In this document: one piece after another, positions 38,101 through 45,781 of the stretch
Position numbering within the stretch: position 1 is the stretch's first letter
How the letters are laid out: the number at the start of each line of letters is the position of its first letter
Source of the DNA: JBDTVS01 sp040007095
Lineage (GTDB): Bacteria > Acidobacteriota > Vicinamibacteria > Vicinamibacterales > CAVVIG01
Direction: 5' to 3'
Length of the DNA stretch: 64,000 nt
Assembly (NCBI GenBank): GCA_040007095.1
Contig: JBDTVS010000162.1
Span: 1 to 64,000, forward strand
The notes under the pieces: model-generated
Database searches by the model: none
What the model was told of the DNA's origin: nothing
The model's input: the letters and a program-made list of their open reading frames with translations, nothing else
Translations under genes and position numbers: made by a program

Positions 38101-41022
38101 CGTGGTGAAGGTGCGCGCGGCCTCTTCGGCGATCGCCCCCTGACGTGCGTCCGGCGGACACGACGCCAGATCGACGACGGTCAGCGACGTCGGCAACGAC
38201 GGGTGAATCACCTGGACGGGCCGGCCGTCCTCGGCGACGAAGGTGGTACGCAGCGACTCGTGACGCAGAACGATTTCGTCGAAACAGCGCTGCAGCACGT
38301 CGCTCCGCAGCGCGCCGCGGACGTCGAGCCGGGTCGCGATGTTGTAGACGGCGCTCTGCGAGTCGAGCTCGTGCAGGAACCACAGCCGCTGCTGCGCGAA
38401 GGAGAGCGGAACCGGCTGATCCGGGTCGCGCGCGGCTATCGGGGCACTGGCCGGCGCCGCGCTGGCGAACGCAGAACCGCCCGGCACGATCGCGGCCCGG
38501 GCATCGTCGATCCGCGCCGCCAGCGTCGCGATCGTCGGCGCCTCGAAGATCGTCCGCAGCGGCAGCTCGATCGAGGTGAGATCCCGGATGCGGGACACGA
38601 CCTGTGTCGCCAGCAGTGAATGGCCTCCCAGCTCAAAGAAACTGTCGTGGACACCGAAGCGGGTCACACGAAGCACATCGCTCCAGATGCCCGCGATCGC
38701 CAGCTCCGACGGGGTGCGGGGCTCCGCCGACTTTGGCACCAGCCGCTCGCGCAGCTCCGCGAGACCGGGCAAGGCGCGGATGTTGACTTTGCCATTCAGC
38801 GTCAGCGGCAGCCGCCGCAGGTGCGCGAACATCTGCGGCTGGGTGCCCTCGATAAGCCGGCGCCCGAGGAAGGCGCGCAGTTCGCTGACGTCGATCTCCT
38901 GGCGGGCCACGTAGTAGGCGACCAGCACGGCGCGACCGTCGTCGTCGGTCACCAGACGGGCCACGCTGTCGCTGATCTGCGGATGTGCGTTCAGCGCATG
39001 GCGGTACTCGTCGAGATCGAGCCGATAGCCGTGCAGCTTGATCTGGTCGTCGGATCGCCCGAGGAATTCCAACGCGCCGCCGGGTAGACGCCGGACGCGG
39101 TCGCCGGTGCGATACATGCGAACCCCCGGGCAGACGGCGTGTTCGCCGAAGGCCGACGCCGTCAGGTCGTCGCGGTTCAGGTATCCACGCGCGAGGCCGT
39201 CGCCGGCGATGAACAGCTCGCCGGTCATCCCGTCGCCGACCGGTTGGCGCTCCGCGTCGAGGACGTGAATCTGGACGTTGGCGGCGGGCCGGCCGATCGG
39301 CACCGAGCGCCCCAGGTCCCGCTGCGGATCGAAGCGATGGATCATGCAGCCCACGGTGGCTTCCGTGGGTCCGTACTCGTTGAAGATGGCGGCACGCCCG
39401 CCGAACTGTTCGTGGACCCGACGGGCCAGCGCGGTCTCGAGCGCTTCACCCCCGACGACCAGCGTACGGATCGCCGTGTCGCGCAGGTCATGGCCGGCAA
39501 GCAGCGCAAGATGGCTCGGCGTCAACTTGACCACGCCGACGCGGCCGTCGCGGAACACGTCGAGGACCGGCGCCTCGCCGTCGTGGCTCGGGTAAATCAC
39601 CATCGCCTGTCCGGCAATCAGAGGGGCAAAGATGGAGGTGACCGTCAGGTCGAAGGCGAGCGAGGTGAACAGCGCGGCGTCGCGGGCCCCGGCAGCGAAG
39701 TACGCGTCGCGCGCCCACCAGACGTAGTTCACGAGCGCTCGATGGGGTATCGCCACGCCCTTCGGCCGCCCGGTCGACCCTGACGTGTAGATGACGTACG
39801 CGAGATCGTCGGGCGACACCCTGTCGTCGATCGCGTCACCCGACCAGTGGTGAAGCCCGTTCCAGTCGCTCGACGCCGGGATCGCGGGGCAGCCAAACGA
39901 CGCCGTCAACGGGTCGTCTGCGTCGCCGACGATCGCGGCGAGTCGCGCATCGTCAACCGCCAGCCGGATCCGTTCGACGGGATGCGCCGGGTCGAACGGC
40001 ACGTACGCGGCGCCCGCCTTCAGCACTCCCAGAACGGCGACGATCTCCTGGATCGAGTGCCGCATCCGAATGCCGACGAGCGAACCGCGGCTGAGACCCT
40101 GCGCACGCAGTTCCCGCGCGAACTGGTTGGCTGTCGCGTCGAGCGCTCGATACGTCATCGAGTCGGATCCGCAGCGGACCGCGACGAGGTCGGGGGTGGC
40201 CGCCGCCTGCGCCTCGATCAAGCGATGAATGCCCAGGTCGCCCGGATAGGGAGCCGCCGTCGCGTTCGACGTGGCGACCACCGCGGCACGCTCGGCGTCC
40301 GCGAGCAGGCTGACGTCCTCGAGGCGCTTCGACGGCTCGAACACGATGGTCCTCAGGGCGCGTTCGATCCGCGCGCCCACGCCCGCAATCGTCGTCTCGG
40401 CGTACCGCGACGCGTCGTAGGCGATCGTCCCCGCGAGCCTGCCCTCGGCGCATCGCCAGGTCAGCACGAGATCCGGTGTGGCCGTCCCGCGGGTCGGCGG
40501 CGACTGAATCTCCTCGAGCAACAGCACGACACGCGTCAACGCCGCGGGCTCGCGAATGGTCTCGCCGAGCCGGGCCAGGCGGTCGAGCGGATATTTCTGG
40601 TGCGCGAAGGCGTCGGCGAGCGTTTGCTTGACCTGTCGCAGCAGGTCGCGCAACGTGTGCGAGGGGTCGAGGACGTCGCGAATGGGCAGCAGGTGGATCT
40701 CGCCGGTCCCCATCCGTGTGGCGTCATTGTGGACGGGTGTTCCGACCGTGATGTCGCGCTCGCCGGAGTACTTGTAGAGACAGATCTTCAGGGCCGCGAG
40801 CAGTGCCGCGAGCACGAGCGCCGGACGACCGCCGCAGATCTCCCACACGCGGGCGGCGGTTCCGGTGTCGAGGAGCAGCTCGAAGGTTCGAGGCTCGGGG
40901 CGCGACCCGGCGGGCCAGTCGGAGCCGGCGGTGACGGCTTGCGCCTCGGATAGCTGATCGATCCAGTAGCGTCGGTCGTCCTGGAGCAGGCGATCGACGA
41001 GGGCATCACGCGTGTGGTTCAT
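35104..41022 (-). CDS. NRPS, half-C-A(Asn)-T-C-A(unassigned)-T
   Basis: About 1972 residues. The first 215 residues match only the C-terminal lobe of a condensation domain (LYKYSGERDITVGTP and FAHQKYPLDRLARLG) and lack the catalytic HHxxxDG lobe. Then come A (YTSGSTG near 410), T (GGHSLLATQ near 799), a full C (HHIVGDGWS near 1000), A (near 1477) and T (near 1872). The first code is DLTKVGEVGK, asparagine. The second reads DAHIITHVIK, which belongs to the subfamily with the ETHV and FDxSF(Q/H)E pattern that includes proline activators; I do not recognise the substrate. I chose the ATG at 41022, which overlaps the stop of a possible 48-codon ORF as ATGA; an upstream start at 41046 would add eight residues. 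It is the first A-containing protein of the peptide block and follows a stand-alone C protein and a radical SAM gene. Confidence 0.92.
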   Translation of the reverse strand: MNHTRDALVDRLLQDDRRYWIDQLSEAQAVTAGSDWPAGSRPEPRTFELLLDTGTAARVWEICGGRPALVLAALLAALKICLYKYSGERDITVGTPVHNDATRMGTGEIHLLPIRDVLDPSHTLRDLLRQVKQTLADAFAHQKYPLDRLARLGETIREPAALTRVVLLLEEIQSPPTRGTATPDLVLTWRCAEGRLAGTIAYDASRYAETTIAGVGARIERALRTIVFEPSKRLEDVSLLADAERAAVVATSNATAAPYPGDLGIHRLIEAQAAATPDLVAVRCGSDSMTYRALDATANQFARELRAQGLSRGSLVGIRMRHSIQEIVAVLGVLKAGAAYVPFDPAHPVERIRLAVDDARLAAIVGDADDPLTASFGCPAIPASSDWNGLHHWSGDAIDDRVSPDDLAYVIYTSGSTGRPKGVAIPHRALVNYVWWARDAYFAAGARDAALFTSLAFDLTVTSIFAPLIAGQAMVIYPSHDGEAPVLDVFRDGRVGVVKLTPSHLALLAGHDLRDTAIRTLVVGGEALETALARRVHEQFGGRAAIFNEYGPTEATVGCMIHRFDPQRDLGRSVPIGRPAANVQIHVLDAERQPVGDGMTGELFIAGDGLARGYLNRDDLTASAFGEHAVCPGVRMYRTGDRVRRLPGGALEFLGRSDDQIKLHGYRLDLDEYRHALNAHPQISDSVARLVTDDDGRAVLVAYYVARQEIDVSELRAFLGRRLIEGTQPQMFAHLRRLPLTLNGKVNIRALPGLAELRERLVPKSAEPRTPSELAIAGIWSDVLRVTRFGVHDSFFELGGHSLLATQVVSRIRDLTSIELPLRTIFEAPTIATLAARIDDARAAIVPGGSAFASAAPASAPIAARDPDQPVPLSFAQQRLWFLHELDSQSAVYNIATRLDVRGALRSDVLQRCFDEIVLRHESLRTTFVAEDGRPVQVIHPSLPTSLTVVDLASCPPDARQGAIAEEAARTFTTPFDLARGPLLRGCVLRLGPEDHVLLFAMHHIVGDGWSMGVLLREMAALYEALADGRPSPLPELALQYADYAVWQREHVSGALYDAQLAYWRVRLAGAPPLDLPTDRARPSFQTFRGGSVPFGVSSDLTDRVAAVSRRAGVTPFMTLLAVFGVFLHRYTGQDDITVGSPIANRHRSETEPIIGFFANTLVLRADLSGNPTFTQLLERVKETALGAYDNQDLPFERLVEELQPQRDSSHNPLFQVMCALNNAPAERPRFGALAVDRLPAETGTAKFDLNLSLDETSDGWDGTLDYNSDLFDRSTVERMAMHLSSLLRSACEHPDARLAELDLLSEEERRQIVVEWNRTRVAYPEPTCVHTLVEEVAARIPDAPAVAFGADTLTFAQLNARANQLAHRLRRCGVGPDVLVGVCLERSIEMAVAVLGVLKAGGAYVPLDPDYPAERLAFMVSDTAAPVVLAQPSTRGRLPASAATIVDVEAERAALRLEPATNPGVDVHPESLLYVIYTSGSTGRPKGTALSHRALGNLIRWHLQTLARGTAMLQFASLSFDASFHEMFAAWASGRLLMMIPEQWRRDPEELFPLLAVHGVETAILPVVVLHQWAEHFAHDPQRFSMLRDVITTGEQLVITKPIVDLFTALDRCTLHNHYGPSETHVITAFTLSRPPASWPSRPSIGRPIANSSVYILDTQLKPVPVGVYGELYLGGTNVARGYLGRPDLTASRFIPDPFSDEPGARLYAVGDVGRYGPDGTIEFKGRLDDQAKIRGFRVEPAEVETAINHHPAVSQSVVIVDGATPVDKRLVAYVVPIAGRGVTADELRAFLQARLPDYLVPAVVIVLPGLALTPNGKIDRRALPAPTDVPTSARAASRAPETPAEIVVAGLWKEVLGHDGAGVNDNFFQVGGHSLLATQLVSRVRRTFGVDVPVRVVFEAPTIAGLVDHLARATGGRAVVDEIADTLITVAQLTAGEIDDYLEVLRAPGEAPAASPPMVATRAVGRAGGA
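40380..40990 (-). other. Half condensation domain (C-terminal lobe only)
   Basis: The N-terminal 215 residues or so of the Asn NRPS align to the second half of an ordinary C domain. The usual landmarks before it (the LSFAQQRLWFL opening and the HHxxxDG active site) are missing, and the typical R...E...GFFVNT segment is replaced by NDATRMGTGEIHLLPIRD. A complete C domain exists as a separate upstream protein at 43114-44703. It is either a non-catalytic starter-type remnant or an interaction platform. Confidence 0.82.
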
Positions 41023-41165
41023 GGCGCCTGGCCGTCCGCCCCGCACGCGGATTCGATCAGCCAGCCTTGCGCGCGGGCTGCCGGCGCCGCGCCCCGCTCG
41101 CGCGCGTGTTCCGCCGACGTGTCACGCGCGCCGCGAGCTGCCACCAGAGCCGCATTCCCCATCAT
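41019..41165 (-). CDS. Possible small ORF, 48 residues, coupled to the Asn NRPS
   Basis: An ATG at 41165 (a second at 41162) opens 48 codons rich in Ala, Arg and Gly. The ORF ends in a TGA that overlaps the start of the next NRPS as ATGA, the same arrangement as the genuine gene junctions here. It begins 25 bases after the radical SAM stop, and a G-rich stretch (GGTGGGG) sits directly before the ATG. Third-position G/C is high, but second-position G/C is also high, so codon statistics do not decide. No family is recognised. It may be a true small protein, a translated leader that couples the NRPS, or chance. Confidence 0.3.
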   Translation of the reverse strand: MMGNAALVAARGARDTSAEHARERGAAPAARAQGWLIESACGADGQAP

Positions 41166-41190
41166 CCCCACCCGCCGAATATCAATCCGA

Positions 41191-42924
41191 TCAAAAAGTC
41201 GCGACGATCTCGTCGTCCTGCGTCGGGCCGGTGCGTGCCCACTGCCGGGCACCCGCCACGAGCTCGTCGAGGAGCTCGGCCTTCCGGCGCGCGCGCTGCT
41301 GGTCGGGCACGCTGGCGAGATCGAGCGCCAGGATGCGGTTCGCGCCGTGCGTGAAACGGCGAATGTCCTCGGGGGCGAGCCCCTTGCCGAGCAGGTACGG
41401 CAGGATCCAGAAATCGAACGACCACTGCGGCAGCCACGTGGCGTGACGCACCGTGAAGAACATCCGCTCGATGTGGTTCATCGCGCTCGTGCTGTCCATG
41501 GTCGCGTGCGACCAGACGAACCCGTCGCCAGCGATCTGGAACTCCGCGCGCCGGCGATCGATTGGCGTGCCGCGCTCGTAGTACCACAGTTGCGCGCGGT
41601 AGTAGTCGAGCGGTGTCGAGGTAATGAAGTCGAGCGTCTCCTGGACGGTCGCATCGGTCTCACCAGGGAAGCCGATGATGAACGAACCGAACGTCAGGAT
41701 CTCGCGCTGCCGAAGCGCCTCGATGCCGCGAGCGTATTGATCGACCGCGGCGGCCTTGTGCATGTGTTTGAGCACGGTCGGCGACCCCGATTCGATCCCG
41801 AGGAACACGCCGGCGCATCCGCTCGCGGCCATGAGATCGAAGGCCTCCTCGTCGGCGTTGCTGCAGCGGAAATAGGAGAACCATCGGAATCCGTACTGCC
41901 GATCGATCATCATCCGGCAGAGGTCCTTGAACCGCGCGAGCGGCACGTTGAAGGTGTCGTCGATGAAGACGACGTTCTGGACGTTGCCGAGCGCGCGCAC
42001 CGTCTCGAGCTCGTCGCCGACCGTGGCGACGCTGGCCAGCGACAACGCCCCCGCGCGCTCTGGATAGTTGCAGAACGCGCAGCTGAACGCACAACTCCGG
42101 GCCGTGCGGGTCTGCAGCGTCGGCCCGAGATCGTGATCGCGCAGCCCCGTCCAGTCGATGGCGACCTCGTCGATCGGGTTGCTCTCGGGCTGGGACACCG
42201 TCTGACGAAGCGTCCCGCGATCGGCATAGATGATGTTCGGCACCCGAGCCAGGGGCCCGCCGGCCGCGAGCGTCCGGACCAGATGCAGCAGCGTGGCCTC
42301 GCCCTGGGCATCAGTGACGTAGATGTCGGCCTCGAGATCGGCCAGCGCCGCCTGCAACCGCTCGTTGCGTATCCGCCCTGCGGGGTCGGGTACCAGATCG
42401 TTGTCCTCGCGGGTGTTTCGCAGATGGTTGCCGATGAGCGGCCCCCCGACGACGATCGTCGTGTCCGGGCTGTGCTCGCGAATGAAGCGCACCATCTCCA
42501 CGACCGGGAAGTTCAGGACGTAGAACGTCGTCGTGATCGCCACGCACAGCGGCCGCTCGGCCAGCCATTCCCGCAGGCGCGCCTTTTCACGCTGGAACAG
42601 ATTCACGTAGCGGGCGCTTACGCCGCGCGCGCGGAGATAGTTCGTGAGATAGGCGGCGGCCAGGTTCGGGATGTCACCGGACTCGAAGCGCCGGTCGACC
42701 GCGCTGGTCGAGAGCGGAGCGGCCAGGCGGTCGACGTGGTTCAGGAGATCCACGTAGCTCAACGGCTGCCCGCCCAGATCGACAAAACTGTAGTGCAGAT
42801 CCCGATAGGCTTCCGAGTCCGCACCAAAGGTGCGGATCAACCGCTCGTAGTCGGAAAATGGCGGCTCGTTGTAGCCGACCACCAGACAGTCAAATCCTCT
42901 AGCGAATCCTCGAGATGCCGGCAT
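41191..42924 (-). CDS. B12-binding radical SAM methyltransferase, PhpK-like
   Basis: About 577 residues. The N-terminus (FDCLVVGYNEPPFSDYERLI...AYRDLHYSFVDLGG) resembles the PhpK group of cobalamin-dependent radical SAM methyltransferases. PhpK itself methylates phosphorus in phosphinothricin-type antibiotics, and relatives occur in NRPS/PKS loci. A B12-binding region lies at about residues 110-240 (TTIVVGGPLIGNH). The radical SAM cluster motif is canonical CX3CX2C (CAFSCAFCNYP near 290), followed by FIDDTFNVP and GIESGSPTVLKHM. No phosphonate genes are visible, so carbon methylation of the peptide or polyketide is the more likely job; this is inferred. I chose the ATG at 42924 over a TTG at 42933; an AGGG lies ten bases upstream of the ATG. 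It is followed after 25 bases by the possible small ORF. Confidence 0.85.
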   Translation of the reverse strand: MPASRGFARGFDCLVVGYNEPPFSDYERLIRTFGADSEAYRDLHYSFVDLGGQPLSYVDLLNHVDRLAAPLSTSAVDRRFESGDIPNLAAAYLTNYLRARGVSARYVNLFQREKARLREWLAERPLCVAITTTFYVLNFPVVEMVRFIREHSPDTTIVVGGPLIGNHLRNTREDNDLVPDPAGRIRNERLQAALADLEADIYVTDAQGEATLLHLVRTLAAGGPLARVPNIIYADRGTLRQTVSQPESNPIDEVAIDWTGLRDHDLGPTLQTRTARSCAFSCAFCNYPERAGALSLASVATVGDELETVRALGNVQNVVFIDDTFNVPLARFKDLCRMMIDRQYGFRWFSYFRCSNADEEAFDLMAASGCAGVFLGIESGSPTVLKHMHKAAAVDQYARGIEALRQREILTFGSFIIGFPGETDATVQETLDFITSTPLDYYRAQLWYYERGTPIDRRRAEFQIAGDGFVWSHATMDSTSAMNHIERMFFTVRHATWLPQWSFDFWILPYLLGKGLAPEDIRRFTHGANRILALDLASVPDQQRARRKAELLDELVAGARQWARTGPTQDDEIVATF

Positions 42925-43113
42925 TTGTACCAAACCCTACGACTCCAGGCTTCAGCGGACGCACAGACTCGTGGACGCGCTCGAACGCGACCGCCTCGTG
43001 CACCCGTTTCGGCAACACGAAGGCACGCGCTCCAATCCAGGCCACGTCGAAAGTCACCGCGATCCGCACGGGTACTGAATGGCAGGCACACGCCCTGCCA
43101 CGTTCTAACGGGC
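42925..43113 (-). other. 189-base gap with a 56-codon open frame
   Basis: This gap separates the stand-alone C gene from the PhpK-like gene. It contains a minus-strand frame from a GTG at 43069 to a TAG at 42899 that reads VRIAVTFDVAWIGARAF and onward with G/C-ending codons. It overlaps the start of the radical SAM gene. No family is recognised and no ribosome site is obvious. A 6-bp stem (GGCAGG/CCTGCC, 43081-43098) follows the C gene stop without a T run. It may be a leftover gene fragment or ordinary GC-rich spacer. Confidence 0.3.
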
Positions 43114-44703
43114 CTACAGCGCGAAATCGCCTTCCAGTTCTCGAACGCGGACATCGGCCGCGAGGGCCGTCCGCTCACGTAACGAGAGGATGCTCAATTC
43201 GTCGAGGTGGCTATCCGGATGCGCCACTATACCATGGAGAAGAGCTTCGAAATCCTCAGCCATTTGCACGATTGTCGTGCTTTCGAAGAGGTCCGAGTTG
43301 TACTCCCACCACACCACGAACAGGTCCTGCGTCGACCACACATTGACGACGAGGTCGAACTTCACGTGGGAGCTTTCGACCTCGAGTTGTCGCAGCGTCA
43401 GTCCCGCGATCTCCTGCCGCTCGACCGGATTGTCCTGAAACACGAAGACGATCTGGAACAGGGCGTGCCGGCTCAAATCGCGCCGAGGCTGGATTTCCGC
43501 GACCAGCTGCTCGAAGGGCATCTCCTGATGCGCGTAGGCCTCGAGACTGGTTTCTCGAACCTGCGCGAGGAATGCGCGGAATGACATCTGGCCGTCGAGT
43601 CTGGAGCGGAGCACGACGGTATTCACGAAGAACCCGATCAAGGGCTCCGCTTCTGGACGGGCCCGGTTCATCGCGGGCGATCCAATCGCGATATCACGCT
43701 GGTCGGTGTACTGGTAGACGAGCACGTTGAACGCCGCCAGCAGCAGCATGAACGGCGTGACACCCTGGTCGCGGCACATCCCCCGCAGCGCCGCCGAGAG
43801 ATCGGCGGGGAGCGGAGAGGACATCGACCGGCCCGCAAACGTCTGGAGCGGCCCGCGCGGATGATCGAACGGCAGATCGAGCGTCGGCACGCCACTGAGC
43901 TGGCGGCGCCAGTAGGCGAGCTGCCGCTCCAGCACCTCCCCGCTCAGCGACTGCCGCTGCCACTGAGCAAAGTCCACGTATTGAATCGGTAGCTCCGGCA
44001 GCGGTGACGACCGGCCCGCCGCGAAGGCTCCGTACAGCTCGGCCAGCTCGCGCAGGAACACGCGCGACGACCAGCCGTCCGATGCGATGTGGTGAATCGT
44101 GAACAGCAGGACGTGCTCCTCGGCCGCGAGCTGCACCAGGGCCAACCGTACCAACGGTCCCCGCTCGAGGTCGATGCGCTGACGGGTCTGTTGCGCCATG
44201 TGGACGCGCAACTGCTCCTGCTGGGCGTCGCCGGAAAGCCCACGCAGGTCAACGCCTGTGATGACCGAGGGACTCGCCGGATGAATCACCGGCACCGGTT
44301 GGCCACGATCGTCGGTGAACGTGGTCCGCAGCACCTCGTGCCGCTCCGCGATCGCGTCGGCGGCGCGTGTGAGGGCGGCGACGTCCAGCCGGCCGGAAAT
44401 CTGCACCGCCGTAGGGATGTTGTAGGCCGCGCTCTCCGGTTCGAGCTGCGACAGGAACCAGAGGCGCTGCTGCGCGAACGACAACGGCAGCCGCCCGCTG
44501 CGATCGACCCGGACGATTGGCGAGGCCACGTCGCCGCTCATCGCTCTCAGCGACGCGAGAATCGCGGGCTTGTTCGCCTCGAGGGCGGCACGCACGTCGG
44601 CGGTCAGCGCGCCCTGCGGCGCCCGGCACCGGAGACGGTCGCCCTCGGCCCAGATCTGGACTCCCCGCGAGGCCAGAACGTCGAGCAGTTCGATCAATTC
44701 CAT
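43114..44703 (-). CDS. Stand-alone condensation protein with TubC-type docking domain
   Basis: A 529-residue protein with only two parts. Residues 1 to about 52 (MELIELLDVLASRGVQIWAE, then RAALEANKPAILASL) match the TubC-type N-terminal docking domain that receives an upstream carrier protein. A complete C domain follows (LPLSFAQQRLWFL, HHIASDGWSS near 195). It stops where an A domain would normally begin, with no A or T. It is expected to form an amide bond in trans, probably on the first Asn module, whose own C domain is only half present. The frame stays open upstream to 44862, but the docking-domain Met at 44703 is the sensible start. The intergenic gap before it holds an inverted repeat. 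Confidence 0.88.
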   Translation of the reverse strand: MELIELLDVLASRGVQIWAEGDRLRCRAPQGALTADVRAALEANKPAILASLRAMSGDVASPIVRVDRSGRLPLSFAQQRLWFLSQLEPESAAYNIPTAVQISGRLDVAALTRAADAIAERHEVLRTTFTDDRGQPVPVIHPASPSVITGVDLRGLSGDAQQEQLRVHMAQQTRQRIDLERGPLVRLALVQLAAEEHVLLFTIHHIASDGWSSRVFLRELAELYGAFAAGRSSPLPELPIQYVDFAQWQRQSLSGEVLERQLAYWRRQLSGVPTLDLPFDHPRGPLQTFAGRSMSSPLPADLSAALRGMCRDQGVTPFMLLLAAFNVLVYQYTDQRDIAIGSPAMNRARPEAEPLIGFFVNTVVLRSRLDGQMSFRAFLAQVRETSLEAYAHQEMPFEQLVAEIQPRRDLSRHALFQIVFVFQDNPVERQEIAGLTLRQLEVESSHVKFDLVVNVWSTQDLFVVWWEYNSDLFESTTIVQMAEDFEALLHGIVAHPDSHLDELSILSLRERTALAADVRVRELEGDFAL

Positions 44704-44720
44704 GACAGCGAAGCCTGCGC

Positions 44721-44929
44721 CAGTGTCCCATCCGCGTAATTCGTTACATGAATCCCGGAGCGCGGCGCCCGGATGGCAAGGCGCGAAGCGCGACAATATC
44801 GGGAACATTTGAGCGGCGAGCAACGCCGCCAGACCCCGGGGGCCCCGCCGCGTGTTTCCCAACGCGGTGGAGTGGAGGAGGGATGCCCCGCCCGCGAGGA
44901 ATGTGACGAATCACGCGGACGGGACACCA
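44721..44929. repeat. Imperfect inverted repeat, 29-base arms, 151 bases apart
   Basis: Bases 44901-44929 (starting ATGTGACGAATCACGCGGAC) match the reverse complement of 44721-44749 at 24 of 29 positions; four of the five differences are clustered as transitions. The arms frame most of the 229-base gap between the dioxygenase and the stand-alone C gene. The spacing and divergence suggest a small non-autonomous mobile element or a REP-like pair. Function is unknown. Confidence 0.75.
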
Positions 44930-44932
44930 GAG

Positions 44933-45730
44933 TCAGCCGCCCATGACCTGCGGCGCCACCGCGGCGTCCAGGAAGAATCCCGTGACCGACGCACGCACGT
45001 GGCTGCCGGCCAGGTGGCTCACCTTGGCGACCTTGTGCATGATGCCGCGGCGAATCACGATCATCCGGTTGGGCAGCGGTTCGATGAACCGCCCGCCGGT
45101 GTGACCGACCTCCTGCGCCATGCGCACCGCGAGCGGATCGAACCGCCGGTTGTTCCATCCTGAAGTCACCTTCTTCTTGATGGCACCGTCGTACACCTGG
45201 AACTCCCCGCCGAACTCGGCGTCCCATTCCGGGTGCACGAAATAGGAGAACGCCCCCGTGTACAGCACTTCGTCGGCGTGCCACGACATGCCGACGCCTG
45301 GCGGATGGATATACGGCGTGGCCGTGACCGCCAGCCAGTCGACGCCCGCGCGCCCGACCCATGGAGACAAGCGCTCGATCGCCAGCTGCCGCAGCGCGCC
45401 CAGGAACGGATCGAGCGGCGTGCCGGACGGATAGAACTTCGTCTGGCGGTCGTCGGCCCACTTCTGGGCGACCTTCGCCATCGCCGGTGGCACCTGCTCG
45501 GCGGCCATGCCGAAGGCGGCGAACCCCGACGCGGCCGTGAGCGCGTTGCCCTCGTCGAACCGCCAGGCTCGCTTGTAGCCGTTCTGGAAGGCGCGAGGCA
45601 TGTTCCCTCGCGTCTCGTGGACCAGCTTGAAGTCGCTCGTCCTGAAGTACTCGAAGATGGCTCCCATCTGGTCCATCGGCAGCACATCGTCAAACACTGC
45701 ACACACATCGCTCTCGAAGGTGATCTCCAT
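44933..45730 (-). CDS. 2-oxoglutarate/Fe(II)-dependent dioxygenase
   Basis: A 265-residue cytosolic enzyme expected to use 2-oxoglutarate, O2 and Fe(II) to hydroxylate an amino acid or peptide intermediate. The facial triad is visible: His and Asp in GVGMSWHADEV (near 150) and a distal His in IRRGIMHKV (near 232), followed by the 2-oxoglutarate-binding Arg in HVRASVTGFFLD. A good ribosome site (GGAGAG, 45742-45737) lies seven bases before the ATG. It starts 51 bases after the carbamoyltransferase stop. Together they suggest that a hydroxyl is installed and then carbamoylated, but the hydroxyl could equally come from Ser, Thr or a ketoreductase. The substrate cannot be read from sequence. Confidence 0.86.
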   Translation of the reverse strand: MEITFESDVCAVFDDVLPMDQMGAIFEYFRTSDFKLVHETRGNMPRAFQNGYKRAWRFDEGNALTAASGFAAFGMAAEQVPPAMAKVAQKWADDRQTKFYPSGTPLDPFLGALRQLAIERLSPWVGRAGVDWLAVTATPYIHPPGVGMSWHADEVLYTGAFSYFVHPEWDAEFGGEFQVYDGAIKKKVTSGWNNRRFDPLAVRMAQEVGHTGGRFIEPLPNRMIVIRRGIMHKVAKVSHLAGSHVRASVTGFFLDAAVAPQVMGG

Positions 45731-45781
45731 GCCGTTCTCTCCAGATGTTGTGTCTCTCGGGCCGCGCTTCGTCGATGTCCG

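Noticed and set aside
41014..43182. Long plus-strand open frame of about 720 codons
   Set aside because: It lies antisense to the PhpK-like radical SAM gene. GC-rich coding DNA commonly leaves the opposite strand open; the plus-strand translation has no recognisable motif.
44704..44862. Upstream extension of the stand-alone C protein by 53 codons
   Set aside because: The added residues cover the inverted repeat and resemble no domain. The TubC-type docking fold begins at the Met at 44703.
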